This document shows positions 52,028 to 61,442 of a DNA stretch of 64,000 bases, in pieces. Each line of letters starts with the position of its first letter. Within the stretch, counting starts at the first letter, position 1. Source of the DNA: Nitrospinaceae bacterium (lineage in GTDB: Bacteria > Nitrospinota > Nitrospinia > Nitrospinales > Nitrospinaceae); assembly GCA_029261535.1 (NCBI GenBank), contig JAJDBF010000014.1, positions 40,593 through 104,592 on the forward strand, given 5' to 3'. The notes under the pieces are model-generated. The model saw only the letters and a list, made by a program, of their open reading frames with translations. It was not told where the DNA came from and searched no databases. The translations under genes and the position numbers were made by a program.

Positions 52028-52553
52028 CGAGCACCTATTTCAAATCGCCACCCTCCTGCTAATGATTTTCGCGGCGGGTTCTGTGTGGGCTCATGGTGAT
52101 GGAGGTCATGGCCCTGCCATCACCTCCCCACCAAAGCCTGAGATAATGCAGGAGGACCACTCGGGCATGAATCACGACGCGCCAGCAGAAAACAAGCCTT
52201 CAACTTACGACATGGATGGGGGTGACGAGGGATTTGGAGGTGAAGGAACCTACGGAGTTGAGACGGAGGGCGAAAGAGAGGATCATGCCGAGCATGAAAG
52301 CGGTTTATCTGCCTCCGAACCACAATTATTTGATGATCCCCTGATGGAAATGGAACCTCCAGCCGTATCTTCCAAGCAGGAATCTGAACATTCTATGGCA
52401 GGCCACACCATGGGTTCCAGCGAGCAACATGTTGAACCGACATCGTTTGAACGCGTGCCCGCCGATGCACCGGGGCGAGGGATGGCGATAGGACTGACTG
52501 TTCTGGCAGGGCTCACTTTCGGACTGCTATCCCTGATCCGTCCTTTTGAATAA
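52014..52553 (+). CDS. His/Met/acid-rich periplasmic protein with C-terminal membrane anchor
   Basis: The 179-residue protein has a signal peptide (MKKYSEHLFQIATLLLMIFAAGSVWA) and then a low-complexity segment rich in His, Met, Glu and Asp (HGDGGHGP, HSGMNHD, HAEHESG, EHSMAGHTMG) that would bind copper or other metals. A single helix (AIGLTVLAGLTFGLLSLI) ends it. No known family fits. The position between TlpA and a cytochrome b gene suggests metal supply to a membrane redox protein. It overlaps the tlpA 3' end by 14 bases. Confidence 0.75.
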   Translation: MKKYSEHLFQIATLLLMIFAAGSVWAHGDGGHGPAITSPPKPEIMQEDHSGMNHDAPAENKPSTYDMDGGDEGFGGEGTYGVETEGEREDHAEHESGLSASEPQLFDDPLMEMEPPAVSSKQESEHSMAGHTMGSSEQHVEPTSFERVPADAPGRGMAIGLTVLAGLTFGLLSLIRPFE

Positions 52554-52581
52554 TCGTTAAAATATTCCACTCGGAAAAATT

Positions 52582-53598
52582 ATGGCCAACAGCCTCCTCC
52601 AGACTTTAAAAGACCGCCTCGGCTTAAGTGCCATTGAGTATGAAGTGCCGGAGCATTCCAACACCCTGCTCTATTCCCTGGGTGGCATCACTCTCGGTGC
52701 CTTTGTCGTTCTGGCGCTGAGCGGCTTCCTGCTCTCCCAGTTTTTTGTGCCGACACCGGAGCGAGCTAACGCCAGCATACATTACCTGGTCGACCAGGTT
52801 TACCTGGGCTGGTTTCTACGCGGTGTCCACTTCTGGGCCGCTGATTTATTATCGGTCACCATGGTGCTTCACATGATCCGCGTGTTTTTAACCGCTGGCT
52901 ACAAAAAACCGCGCGAGATCAACTGGCTCATCGGGGTGGTTTTGCTGATATTGATGTCCGGTCTCCTGTTCACCGGCACCGTGCTCAAATGGGATCAGGA
53001 AGCTTACGAAGCCCTCGCGCATTTTTTGTGGACGGTGGAAAAATTTGGTCCACTGGGTGCGCCCTTGACCGAGGGATTTGCCCAGGGCGTGCCGCTTTTG
53101 TCTCGTATCTACATGTGGCACATTTCCCTGCTACCCCTCATTAGTGGAGCGTTTATCGGGTTGCACCTTTTTTACATCAAACATCACAAGCTATCCCCCA
53201 AACCCGGTCAAAAGGAAGGCGAGGCAAAAAGCATTCGCTTCTCCCAGCATCTGGCCTATCTGAAACGATCGGGAGTGGGCGCGTTCACTATCATTTGCCT
53301 GCTGGCTCTGCTGTTCATGCCGCCGCTCGGTGAAGAACCTGTGCTGGGCATGGAAGTGACTAAGCCGCCGTGGCAGTTTGTCTGGATCTATGCCCTCGAA
53401 AATCTATGGGTTCCATTCCTTATCGTGGCTCCCCCCATATTTCTGCTGATCCTCGCGGCTGTTCCCTTTGTCGACCGTTCGCCCGAGACCCATTGGAAAA
53501 AACGCCCCGTCGCCACCACCCTGCTCATTCTGACCGTATTGTTTTTTGCAGGACTCATCATCTGGGGTTCGGTCACCACCATGACCCACAGCATGTAA
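52582..53598 (+). CDS. Cytochrome b (bc-complex type, fused b/subunit-IV form)
   Basis: The 338-residue protein has about eight membrane helices. The N-terminal half carries the haem His pairs: [15 protein letters not shown] (13 residues between) and [16 protein letters not shown] (14 between, b6-like), and the [13 protein letters not shown] loop (usual GYLLPWDQ). The C-terminal half resembles subunit IV, with [10 protein letters not shown] at the quinol site where PEWY is usual. Replacement of the Glu and Tyr by Pro and Gln is notable. No Rieske or cytochrome c1 gene is adjacent, so the partner is unclear. It sits in the operon with TlpA and the His-rich protein. Confidence 0.9.
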   Translation: MANSLLQTLKDRLGLSAIEYEVPEHSNTLLYSLGGITLGAFVVLALSGFLLSQFFVPTPERANASIHYLVDQVYLGWFLRGVHFWAADLLSVTMVLHMIRVFLTAGYKKPREINWLIGVVLLILMSGLLFTGTVLKWDQEAYEALAHFLWTVEKFGPLGAPLTEGFAQGVPLLSRIYMWHISLLPLISGAFIGLHLFYIKHHKLSPKPGQKEGEAKSIRFSQHLAYLKRSGVGAFTIICLLALLFMPPLGEEPVLGMEVTKPPWQFVWIYALENLWVPFLIVAPPIFLLILAAVPFVDRSPETHWKKRPVATTLLILTVLFFAGLIIWGSVTTMTHSM

Positions 53599-53602
53599 CG
53601 CC

Positions 53603-53872
53603 ATGCTCTCCCTCGAATTAATGACAAAAAAAGACTGTCACCTGTGCGAGATCGCCAAGGAAGTGATCGACCGGGTGATCCGGAAATTCCCGGCTGAATT
53701 GACATTGACGGATATCGAAGGAAGTTCTGAGCTAATGCAACGCTATGGCGAGAAAATTCCGGTGTTATTGATCGAAGGCAAGGAGAGCTTTGTCTACAAG
53801 GTCCATGAAATCACCCTGAGACACAAAATGGAGCGGGCACTAAAAGAAAGAACGGAGAATTCCCCCACCTAA
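53603..53872 (+). CDS. Glutaredoxin-like protein (DUF836-type)
   Basis: The 89-residue protein has a thioredoxin-like fold with the CHLC redox motif near residues 12-15 (TKKDCHLCEIAKEVI) and the cis-proline region KIPVLLIEGKE. Similar proteins are often encoded with other redox proteins. It begins 4 bases after the cytochrome b stop and overlaps the convergent cNMP-binding gene by 4 bases. It may reduce disulfides in the cytoplasm or donate electrons to partner proteins of the operon. Confidence 0.85.
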   Translation: MLSLELMTKKDCHLCEIAKEVIDRVIRKFPAELTLTDIEGSSELMQRYGEKIPVLLIEGKESFVYKVHEITLRHKMERALKERTENSPT

Positions 53873-54318
53873 ATTTTTCGATTTTCCAGTCCGCGCCGGT
53901 CAATCAATTCTTTAAGGTGCACGATAAATGCCGGGTTGTTGGCTATGGCAAACTGAAAACTGGACTTGAACAGGACGAAGCATTCGGATTTTTCCATGGA
54001 GACGGCAGAGGCCATTCTCGGTCGAAACGTAGCCAGCGACATCTCCCCGAATAATTCCCCCGGCGTGAGCTGGGTGATCTCGTGCTTTCGTCCAAACCAC
54101 TTTCTAAGGGCAATCTGAACCCGCCCTTTGAATATAATAAACATGGCTGTGCCCTCGTCACCTTCGCTAAATATCACTTTGTCCTTGGGGATAACCACCT
54201 TGTGCATCTGACCAATGAGGGTGTCCATCTCGGCGACCGTGAGAAAGGTAAACATTTCCACTTCCTTCAAGGCCTGCATGAGAAAAGAAACTTCCTCGGA
54301 CGTGAGTTTTTCTGCCAT
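53869..54318 (-). CDS. Cyclic-nucleotide-binding domain protein
   Basis: The 149-residue protein is a single CAP_ED domain. The phosphate-binding cassette GELFGEMSLATFRPRMASAV is present, but the Arg usually contacting the cyclic phosphate is shifted. No helix-turn-helix follows, so it is not itself a Crp-type regulator; it is more likely a small ligand-binding regulatory protein. It is divergent from phhB with an AT-rich 88-base gap and convergent with the glutaredoxin-like gene. Confidence 0.85.
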   Translation of the reverse strand: MAEKLTSEEVSFLMQALKEVEMFTFLTVAEMDTLIGQMHKVVIPKDKVIFSEGDEGTAMFIIFKGRVQIALRKWFGRKHEITQLTPGELFGEMSLATFRPRMASAVSMEKSECFVLFKSSFQFAIANNPAFIVHLKELIDRRGLENRKI

Positions 54319-54406
54319 ATTCTCTTATATAATGAAAAATGAATTTTGTAAAAAGCCAATCGTACCAACAAAATATGATAAACCATAAAAGGGTAAAATA
54401 AATAGA

Positions 54407-54712
54407 ATGGTTGAAAAAAAAGCATTGACTGAAAATGAACTGGAAACGTCCCTCAAGGAAATGGCCCCTGAATGGAAACGTGACACCAGTGAAAAAGGCC
54501 TGCCCTTTATCTACCGGGTGCATCACGCGCGTGCGTTTATGGAGGGCATTAAATTTGTGGAAAAGGTCGCCCGCATGGCGGAGGACAACAACCATCACCC
54601 GGACATTTTCATCAACTATAAACGCATCACCGTCCGCTACTGGACTCACACCGTCGCCGGTGTGACTCTGGCAGATGTGCAGATGGCCCAGAAAATAGAC
54701 TCTCTGTTTTAA
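54407..54712 (+). CDS. phhB: Pterin-4a-carbinolamine dehydratase
   Basis: The 101-residue protein matches the PCD/DCoH family, which dehydrates 4a-hydroxytetrahydrobiopterin to recycle pterin cofactors. The active-site histidines lie in AEDNNHHPDIFINYKRITV and the WTHTVAGVT segment. Length is typical. A phenylalanine hydroxylase gene is not in the window, as is common in bacteria where the protein serves other pterin enzymes. Confidence 0.93.
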   Translation: MVEKKALTENELETSLKEMAPEWKRDTSEKGLPFIYRVHHARAFMEGIKFVEKVARMAEDNNHHPDIFINYKRITVRYWTHTVAGVTLADVQMAQKIDSLF

Positions 54713-54765
54713 CCCTCGCCTGGCTCGCACAAACTCTCCATAACACCCACTCCCCTGCCCGGACC

Positions 54766-56034
54766 ATGGCCCTTTCCAATTCCCAAAAAAAAAGACTCTC
54801 AAATGAACGCCTGACCCTGAAGAAAAAAATCGCCTTCATTCTGATTCCCATCCTGCTTTTTCTGGCAGGACTCGAAGGTGTCCTGCGAATGACTGTCGGC
54901 CTCCGGCAAATCCGCTACAAATGCCACTATCCCATTCTGGACAACCAGTACTGCCCGAATATTGTTGCCATCAAAGACAAAAATGGTGAGACCATCCGGT
55001 CAAACTCCGATGGCTTGCTGGATAAAGAGTACGAGAAATTGCCGCCGCCCGACAGTTTTCGTGTTGCGGTTCTGGGCGATTCTTTTGTTGCTGGAGAAGT
55101 GGTCAAGGATGGGTATGAATTTCATGCGCTCTGGGAAGACGAATTAACCCGGCGGCTCAAACGACCTGTCGAGTTTCTCAACTTCGGGGTCAATGGCATC
55201 GGCACCTGGAAGGAACTTCAGACCTATCATTTAAGAGCCCGATTCTATAAACCAGACCTCACGCTACTGGCGTTGTACTGGGCCAATGATTTTGACAACG
55301 CTTTTTCGGAACTCAAGCGCGGCGGTCCCAATCCCTTGAACGAGGAATACCCGACCGAGTCGTTGCGCGAGCACGCACAAGTTTTGCGGAAGCGTTTTAA
55401 TCAATGGCTGTGGAATAACGTCGCCCTGTACCAGTTCACCCACACCCGTTATCACCTGCTCGAGCACAAACTGCATCAGATGTTCCGCCCGGAATGGCGA
55501 CAAAACCCCACTCAGCAAAAGGCACCCGAAACCTCTGATTCACCGGTCAACCCGGGGAGGGGTAACAACGACCTGTTGAAGCAATACCCCGCGCTTCCCG
55601 GCATTGCCCCCAAAGCGACACCCAAAATAAATGAACCGACTTCTCTCGACGACCCCTGGTTTTTCGATTCAAATGCCTGGCAGTTGGTCCAAAAAATTCT
55701 GTTAAAACTCAAGCAGGAGGTGGAGGCCGATGGTGGGAAACTGATCGTCATGCATTTTCTAGGCGAACAACAATATCTCGAGCGGCATGACCTGCCACTG
55801 AAAAAGTTCAACACATTTTTAAAGAAAAATAATATTGGCGTGATCGACCCCAACCCGGTCTTCTTTAAAATGTCAGAGTCGGAGTTGCACGCGCACTACG
55901 TCCCCGACGACATTCACTTCAATGAAGCCGGGCACCGCAAACTGGCCGACCATTCAATGGATTATCTGAAAAAAACCATCCGCTCCACCTCGCGCTCCTC
56001 GCGGAGAGCCAACGGGCAACTCGACAGGCAATAA
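54766..56034 (+). CDS. Membrane-anchored SGNH-hydrolase-like protein
   Basis: The 422-residue protein has an N-terminal membrane anchor (IAFILIPILLFLAGLEGVL, about 23-41) and an SGNH-hydrolase domain with VAVLGDSFVAGE (catalytic Ser), FGVNGIGT (Gly and Asn), and a C-terminal PDDIHFNEAGH (Asp-His). Such proteins often acylate or deacylate surface polysaccharides. The last dozen or so residues (after YLKKTIRS) are encoded within the dispersed repeat B at 55989-56017, so the tail may be a product of repeat insertion. A true end near that point is possible. Confidence 0.85.
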   Translation: MALSNSQKKRLSNERLTLKKKIAFILIPILLFLAGLEGVLRMTVGLRQIRYKCHYPILDNQYCPNIVAIKDKNGETIRSNSDGLLDKEYEKLPPPDSFRVAVLGDSFVAGEVVKDGYEFHALWEDELTRRLKRPVEFLNFGVNGIGTWKELQTYHLRARFYKPDLTLLALYWANDFDNAFSELKRGGPNPLNEEYPTESLREHAQVLRKRFNQWLWNNVALYQFTHTRYHLLEHKLHQMFRPEWRQNPTQQKAPETSDSPVNPGRGNNDLLKQYPALPGIAPKATPKINEPTSLDDPWFFDSNAWQLVQKILLKLKQEVEADGGKLIVMHFLGEQQYLERHDLPLKKFNTFLKKNNIGVIDPNPVFFKMSESELHAHYVPDDIHFNEAGHRKLADHSMDYLKKTIRSTSRSSRRANGQLDRQ

Positions 56035-56194
56035 TACGGGTGTTTTTATACGTCTTGTTCTCGCGCTCCTAGCGGAGAGCCAACAGGCTGACCCTTTTTT
56101 TTGTGCAGTCGACCATTCCAAAGCGCATTGCAAAATATTTTCTGTTGGCTGGCTACAAAGTCCGCCGTGCGCGGAGCACCCGCAAGGTCTGCGA
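55989..56194 (+). repeat. Dispersed palindromic repeat B, copy 2, with an extra tandem part
   Basis: CTCGCGCTCCTCGCGGAGAG and following bases (55989-56017) recur at 56060-56088 with two mismatches over 29 bases. Then follow the inverted repeat AGCCAACAG/CTGTTGGCT (56078-56086 with 56142-56150) and CGCCGTGCGCGGAGC (56163-56177), as in copy 1. The AGCC-AACA-GGCT hairpin followed by a T tract could terminate the SGNH gene. The first part lies in the coding tail of that gene. Confidence 0.7.
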
Positions 56195-56202
56195 AGGCCT
56201 GC

Positions 56203-57441
56203 TCAGCCGCACTCTTCCGACAATATGTCATCGAGCGTCTGCCTTCTACGCGTCAGGTAACACTGGTCGCCATCCACCATCACCTCTGGCAGAAGGGGCT
56301 GGGTGTTATAGTTGGACGACATCACATGCCCGTAAGCTCCAGCACCCCCTACCACAATAATATCGCCCGCTTTCGGCAAAGGCAGTTTGCGCGGCAGAGG
56401 CTCTTCGTTCTCCTGAGTGAGGACATCGCCAGACTCACAAACCGGGCCGGCAATGATTAAATCCTGCTCATCACCAAGGTCGTCTCCGACAAGCCAGATA
56501 GGATGATAAGAGCCGTAGGCCATCGGTCGCAACAAATGACAGAAGCCAATATTGGTCAGCACGTAATCAAGACGTTTGCCGGATTCATCGAAGGTGTGAT
56601 TGAGCGCTCTCACTTCACCGACGAGATAACCGCATCCGGCAAGGAAACGCCTGCCGGGTTCAATCTCACAGGTGAGTGATCGACCAAAATGTTCCTCCAG
56701 CACTTTCATTCTTTCAGCCAGGATCGGCTGGTATTCTGATACATCCGCCTGCGGCAGATCGGTCCGGTACTGATATGGCAGGCCACCGCCGAAATTCACG
56801 ATTTCCACATCCGGGAATTCTTTAGCGTATTCGACCAGTTTGCCGGTGATACGCTTGAGGTGTTCCATATCTCCACCGGACCCGATATGAGTGTGCACCC
56901 CGGTGATTTTCATTCCATATTGATCGCAGATTTTTCGCACATCGTCGAGATTCTCATGCCAGATGCCATGCTTGCTGTAGGGGCCTCCCGTGTTGGTCTT
57001 TTTGGAATGCCCCGCGCCCTCACCGGGATTGATCCGAATCGAAACCCCTTTGCGTCCGCGACCCAGCCGTTGCAACGTCTGTCCATATTCCTCCAGCATA
57101 CCGAGGGTGCCGCAGTTGGTGTAGATATCCTGATTGAGGCAATACTCCGCCTCTTCCGCATGAAAAAAAACATCGCTGGTGAAACAGATATCGGAGACGG
57201 CGAATCCGGCGCGTAGTGCCCGCTGAACTTCCAGCACGCTCACCGCATCGATCTTGATCCCCTGCGCCAGCATTTCTTTCAACACTCTGGCATTGGAGCA
57301 GGCTTTCATTGCGTACCGGACCACCGGGGCCAGCGGCTTGAGTTCGGCAATGAACTTGCGCAATATATCGAGACTATATACATACACCGGGGTGCCATAT
57401 TCACGGGCAATGTCCCGGACATCCACTTGTTCAATTTTCAT
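56203..57441 (-). CDS. lysA: Diaminopimelate decarboxylase
   Basis: The 412-residue PLP enzyme makes lysine from meso-diaminopimelate. The fold type III barrel shows YAMKACSN with the PLP Lys (near 50), the glycine-rich EIVNFGGGLPYQYR, and EPGRRFLAGCGYLVGEV and CESGDVLTQ at the C-terminal domain, including the active-site Cys. The start was moved to the ATG at 57441, preceded by GGAG five bases upstream, instead of 22 codons earlier. It is divergent from speA. Confidence 0.93.
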   Translation of the reverse strand: MKIEQVDVRDIAREYGTPVYVYSLDILRKFIAELKPLAPVVRYAMKACSNARVLKEMLAQGIKIDAVSVLEVQRALRAGFAVSDICFTSDVFFHAEEAEYCLNQDIYTNCGTLGMLEEYGQTLQRLGRGRKGVSIRINPGEGAGHSKKTNTGGPYSKHGIWHENLDDVRKICDQYGMKITGVHTHIGSGGDMEHLKRITGKLVEYAKEFPDVEIVNFGGGLPYQYRTDLPQADVSEYQPILAERMKVLEEHFGRSLTCEIEPGRRFLAGCGYLVGEVRALNHTFDESGKRLDYVLTNIGFCHLLRPMAYGSYHPIWLVGDDLGDEQDLIIAGPVCESGDVLTQENEEPLPRKLPLPKAGDIIVVGGAGAYGHVMSSNYNTQPLLPEVMVDGDQCYLTRRRQTLDDILSEECG

Positions 57442-57629
57442 CACAACTCCAAAGTGTGTGCTGGTGTGTTCAGCCCTGAATACCGTTTTCGGGGCAATGG
57501 GGGTCAAGCGGTTGAATTGTCTCGGTTTTAGTTTGACATTTCAAGCAGTTCTTTTTAAATTCCAGTTACCGCATATTTTAAGCGTCGTCGGGGAATCGGC
57601 ATCAACAATCTATTTGAGGCGTGCATTTA

Positions 57630-59528
57630 GTGGATAAATGGACCACTGAAAATTCAAGAGAACTTTATAACGTCGATGGCTGGAGTGCGGGCTATTTTGG
57701 TATCAACAGCGAAGGCCACGTCTATGTGAAACCGGATAAAACCCGGGCAGACACCATCGACCTGAAATCATTGATTGACGATATTCAATCGAAGGGCTAT
57801 GCCCTGCCCGCACTGATCCGTTTTTCGGACATTTTGAAATCCAGTCTGGCGCAGTTGTCCCAGGCCTTTGAAAAAGCCATTGCCGATCACAATTATACCG
57901 GCAGTTACCACGGCGTCTATCCCATCAAGGTCAACCAGCAGAGGCAGGTGGTAGAGGAAATCGTGCGCTTCGGCAGAAAGCATAACTTTGGTCTGGAAGC
58001 GGGGTCCAAGCCCGAACTACAAACCATACTCGCCATCATGGACAACCCGGAAGCGTTGCTGATCTGCAATGGTTATAAAGATGAAACCTTCATCCGCATG
58101 GCTCTCATGGGGCAGAAGCTTGGCAAAAAAGTTTTCATTGTGGTTGAGCGGCTGAACGAACTGAACATCATCGCCAAGGTCGCGCAGGAACTGAACGTGC
58201 GCCCCAATATTGGCCTGCGCATCAAACTGGTTTCGCCGGGCTCCGGTCGATGGGCCGCCTCGGGTGGAGAACATTCAAAATTTGGTCTGGGACCGCTGGA
58301 GCTGGTGCAGGCCATCGACCATGCCAAAGAGGAAGGTCTGCTCGATTGCATTCAACTGATTCATTTTCACCTCGGAAGTCAGATCACAAATATTCGCCAA
58401 ATCAAGCGGAGCCTGAACGAGGTCGGGCGGTTTTATTCGGAGCTCAGCAAAATGGGTTGCACCATACAGTACATCGATGTCGGCGGCGGACTCGGGGTCG
58501 ATTACGATGGAACGCGCTCGACATTCGCCTCCAGCACAAACTACTCAGTGCAGGAGTACGCCAACGATGTGGTCTATCACCTGTGGGAGATCTGCGAGAA
58601 AGAAAACTTGCCGCATCCTCATCTGATTTCAGAGTCCGGGCGAGCCCTCACCGCGCATCACGCGATTCTGGTTTTCAACGTGCTCGATGTTTCTTCATTT
58701 CCTGAATGGGATGGCGGTATTGAAGTTCATGATGACGCGCCGTCCGTTGTTCAGGAATTGCACTACGTTCTGGAACAAACGTCCAACAAAACACTGACAG
58801 AATCCTGGCACGATGCCCTCGACCTGAAGGAACAGGCGCAGAACCAGTTTTTGATGGGGCTGATCAGTCTGCCGGACAAAGCTCTGTGTGACCGCATTTT
58901 CTGGGGCATCAGCAGAAAGGTGCAGGAGCTGACCACACGCCTCAAATACCTGCCGGAAGAATTAAAAGGATTGCATCAAAATCTGGCGGATAAATATTTT
59001 TGCAATTTTTCCGTGTTTCAGTCGGTGCCGGATTCCTGGGCCATCGATCAGGTGTTTCCTATCCTGCCCCTGCAACGGCTGAACGAGAAACCAACTCGCG
59101 ATGCCCAGTTGATGGATTTGACCTGCGACTCCGATGGCGTTATTGACGAGTTCATCGGCGACCGTAACACCCGGCGCACCCTGCCGGTTCACCCTGTCAT
59201 CCCTGGGGAACCCTATCGCATCGGCATATTTCTCACGGGCGCTTATCAGGAAATTCTGGGCGACCTGCACAACCTGTTTGGCGACACCCACGCCTTTCAC
59301 GTTTCCCTGAAAGAGGACGGCGGTTGGAATTACGAACAGATTATCGAAGGCGAAGATGTCACGGATGTATTGAACTATGTATCGTTTCGTTCGGATGAAC
59401 TGGCAGGACGTATGGCCGGGTTTCTCATTCATGCCGTACAAAATGGCTCGATCACGCAAAAGGAATCCGACTGGTTTCTGAAATTTTATCGCGACTCCCT
59501 CTCCGGCTACACCTACCTGATCAAATAA
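57630..59528 (+). CDS. speA: Biosynthetic arginine decarboxylase
   Basis: The 632-residue PLP enzyme converts arginine to agmatine for polyamine synthesis. PLP-binding GVYPIKVNQQRQVVEEIV (Lys near 100) and the family's GSKPEL and QYIDVGGGLGVDYDG segments are present; the C-terminal region (SVPDSWAIDQVFPILPLQR) is typical of SpeA. The start is GTG at 57630, with GAGG eleven bases upstream; a GTG at 57621 is too close to it. It is divergent from lysA. Agmatinase is not adjacent. Confidence 0.93.
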   Translation: MDKWTTENSRELYNVDGWSAGYFGINSEGHVYVKPDKTRADTIDLKSLIDDIQSKGYALPALIRFSDILKSSLAQLSQAFEKAIADHNYTGSYHGVYPIKVNQQRQVVEEIVRFGRKHNFGLEAGSKPELQTILAIMDNPEALLICNGYKDETFIRMALMGQKLGKKVFIVVERLNELNIIAKVAQELNVRPNIGLRIKLVSPGSGRWAASGGEHSKFGLGPLELVQAIDHAKEEGLLDCIQLIHFHLGSQITNIRQIKRSLNEVGRFYSELSKMGCTIQYIDVGGGLGVDYDGTRSTFASSTNYSVQEYANDVVYHLWEICEKENLPHPHLISESGRALTAHHAILVFNVLDVSSFPEWDGGIEVHDDAPSVVQELHYVLEQTSNKTLTESWHDALDLKEQAQNQFLMGLISLPDKALCDRIFWGISRKVQELTTRLKYLPEELKGLHQNLADKYFCNFSVFQSVPDSWAIDQVFPILPLQRLNEKPTRDAQLMDLTCDSDGVIDEFIGDRNTRRTLPVHPVIPGEPYRIGIFLTGAYQEILGDLHNLFGDTHAFHVSLKEDGGWNYEQIIEGEDVTDVLNYVSFRSDELAGRMAGFLIHAVQNGSITQKESDWFLKFYRDSLSGYTYLIK

Positions 59529-59556
59529 TAAACATCTTTAAAGCTATTGTTTCTCA

Positions 59557-60342
59557 TCATCCTCTACTGTGACCGCGCATGAGAACATCGATCATCGGTT
59601 GGTGTACAATTTTATTGGTCGCCAAAATTTCGCGGTCGCCCATGCTGAACGGTTCGCCATCAAAACGGCTCACCTGCCCTCCTGCCTCGGTCACGAGCAA
59701 CCAACCGGCACCGTAATCCCAAGGGTGAAGGTTCAATTCCCAGAAACCGTCAAAACGTCCGCAGGCAACGTAAGCCAGATCCATCGCCGCTGACCCTGGC
59801 CTTCGAACCGCCTGACACTCCATCGCAAAATTTTCAAAATGATCGAGATTGTTGTGCTCCGTCTCCGCCACGTTATAAGCGAACCCGGTCACCAGCAGAC
59901 TGCGGATCAGCGTTTCGGTGGAAGACACCCGAATGGTTTCTCCATTCAGGGTCGCGCCTTTTCCACGTTCGGCAACAAACAGTTCATCTAAATTTGGATT
60001 GTAAATCACTCCAAGCTCCACTTGCCCTGCCTGTTCAAGCGCAATGGACACGCAATAGCAGGGATAGCCGTGAGCATAGTTGACGGTGCCGTCCAGCGGG
60101 TCGATCACCCAGCGCCAAGTGTTACGCTCCTGGGACTGCCCGGATTCTTCTGCTAAAATTTCGTGATCGGGAAATTGTTTGTGGATGCGGGAAATGATTT
60201 CCTGTTCACACATGAGATCGACTTCGGTGACCGGGTTGATATCACCCTTATAGTCGATTTTAGAAATCTTGTGGACGTGTTCTTTCTGGATTTGACCGGC
60301 AGACCGAGCGGACTCAATAGCGACTTGTAATGCTGAAGTCAT
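59557..60342 (-). CDS. suhB: Inositol-monophosphatase-family phosphatase
   Basis: The 261-residue Mg-dependent phosphatase has the family motifs AEESGQ (near 65), WVIDPLDGTVNYAHG (near 80-95) and the C-terminal HPWDYGAGWLLVTEAGGQ (near 208-225). Members dephosphorylate inositol monophosphate and related sugar phosphates; E. coli SuhB also affects rRNA transcription. The start overlaps the mnmA stop by four bases (ATGA), so translation is coupled. It closes the rsmD-mnmA-suhB operon. Confidence 0.93.
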   Translation of the reverse strand: MTSALQVAIESARSAGQIQKEHVHKISKIDYKGDINPVTEVDLMCEQEIISRIHKQFPDHEILAEESGQSQERNTWRWVIDPLDGTVNYAHGYPCYCVSIALEQAGQVELGVIYNPNLDELFVAERGKGATLNGETIRVSSTETLIRSLLVTGFAYNVAETEHNNLDHFENFAMECQAVRRPGSAAMDLAYVACGRFDGFWELNLHPWDYGAGWLLVTEAGGQVSRFDGEPFSMGDREILATNKIVHQPMIDVLMRGHSRG

Positions 60343-61421
60343 TCAATCCAGCCCCCACCGGCGATGCAGTCATCGCGGTAAAACACGGCAGACTGACCGG
60401 GGGTGATCGCCGGTTGCGGATATTCCAGCTCAACGCTGGCACGGCCTCCGGGAAGCGGGGTCACTAGGCCGGGCACAGCCTGATGACGATAGCGAATCTG
60501 AATTTCGGCTTCAAAAGGTTCACAGAAGTTCAAACTCCAGGTGACATTGTCCACCGTGAATTCCTGACGAAACAAATCGCTCTTGGGACCGACCACCACC
60601 AGGTTTTCTACCGGGTCAATCCCGGTCACATAGTAGGGTTCAGATAATCCGCCGAGATTAAGGCCCTTGCGCTGACCAATCGTGTAGGCCGGATAGCCGC
60701 GATGTTCACCTAAAACAGTGCCGTCACGTTTGACGATATTGCCCGTCTGGAAAACCGTCTCCTCGACATAACCCTCGATGAACCCGGCATAATTGTTGTC
60801 CGGAATAAAACAGATTTCATGCGATTCTTTTTTTCCTGCCACATTCAGGTTGAGGGTCTCTGCCAGTTGACGCACCTCGGCCTTTTCCATATCACCCAGA
60901 GGAAACTGAATACGCGCCAACTGCTCTTGCGACAGATCGAACAGAAAATAACTCTGGTCCTTCCATCGGTCTCGCCCACGCTTGACGGTGTAGCGTCCGG
61001 AATCATCCCGCACGATAGAAGCGTAATGCCCGGTCGCAATATAATCGTAACCGTATTCCTCGGCCTTCTTCATCAGCTCATCAAACTTGAGTTTCTTGTT
61101 GCAGGCCGTACAGGGAATGGGCGTGCGACCTTCCAGGTATTCACCGACGAAATAGTCGACCACCTTCTCCTTGAATTGCTGTTCCATATTGAGGATATAA
61201 AACGGGATATCAATTTTGTCGGAGACCCTTCTGGCATCGGCAAGATCGTCCAGAGAACAACAGGTGCCGAAACGCTGATCCGTATCGAAACTGTAATTCC
61301 AGAGTTGCAGGGAAATCCCGATGAGATCATGACCATCGTTTTTGAGCATGGCCGCGGCAACGGAGCTATCGACCCCACCACTCATCGCAACAACAATTTT
61401 ATGGGTTTTGGTTAATGACAT
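60339..61421 (-). CDS. mnmA: tRNA-specific 2-thiouridylase
   Basis: The 360-residue enzyme inserts sulfur at U34 of Gln, Lys and Glu tRNAs. N-terminal PP-loop MSGGVDSSVAAAML (ATP) is at 13-26; the catalytic cysteines are in PIPCTACNKKLKF (near 102) and HEICFIPDN (near 198). Length fits. It is followed by suhB with a 4-base overlap and preceded by rsmD. tRNA-Gln and tRNA-Glu genes, the substrates, lie just downstream of rsmD in the window. Confidence 0.95.
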   Translation of the reverse strand: MSLTKTHKIVVAMSGGVDSSVAAAMLKNDGHDLIGISLQLWNYSFDTDQRFGTCCSLDDLADARRVSDKIDIPFYILNMEQQFKEKVVDYFVGEYLEGRTPIPCTACNKKLKFDELMKKAEEYGYDYIATGHYASIVRDDSGRYTVKRGRDRWKDQSYFLFDLSQEQLARIQFPLGDMEKAEVRQLAETLNLNVAGKKESHEICFIPDNNYAGFIEGYVEETVFQTGNIVKRDGTVLGEHRGYPAYTIGQRKGLNLGGLSEPYYVTGIDPVENLVVVGPKSDLFRQEFTVDNVTWSLNFCEPFEAEIQIRYRHQAVPGLVTPLPGGRASVELEYPQPAITPGQSAVFYRDDCIAGGGWIE

Positions 61422-61442
61422 TTTGATTGAGGAAATAATCCA

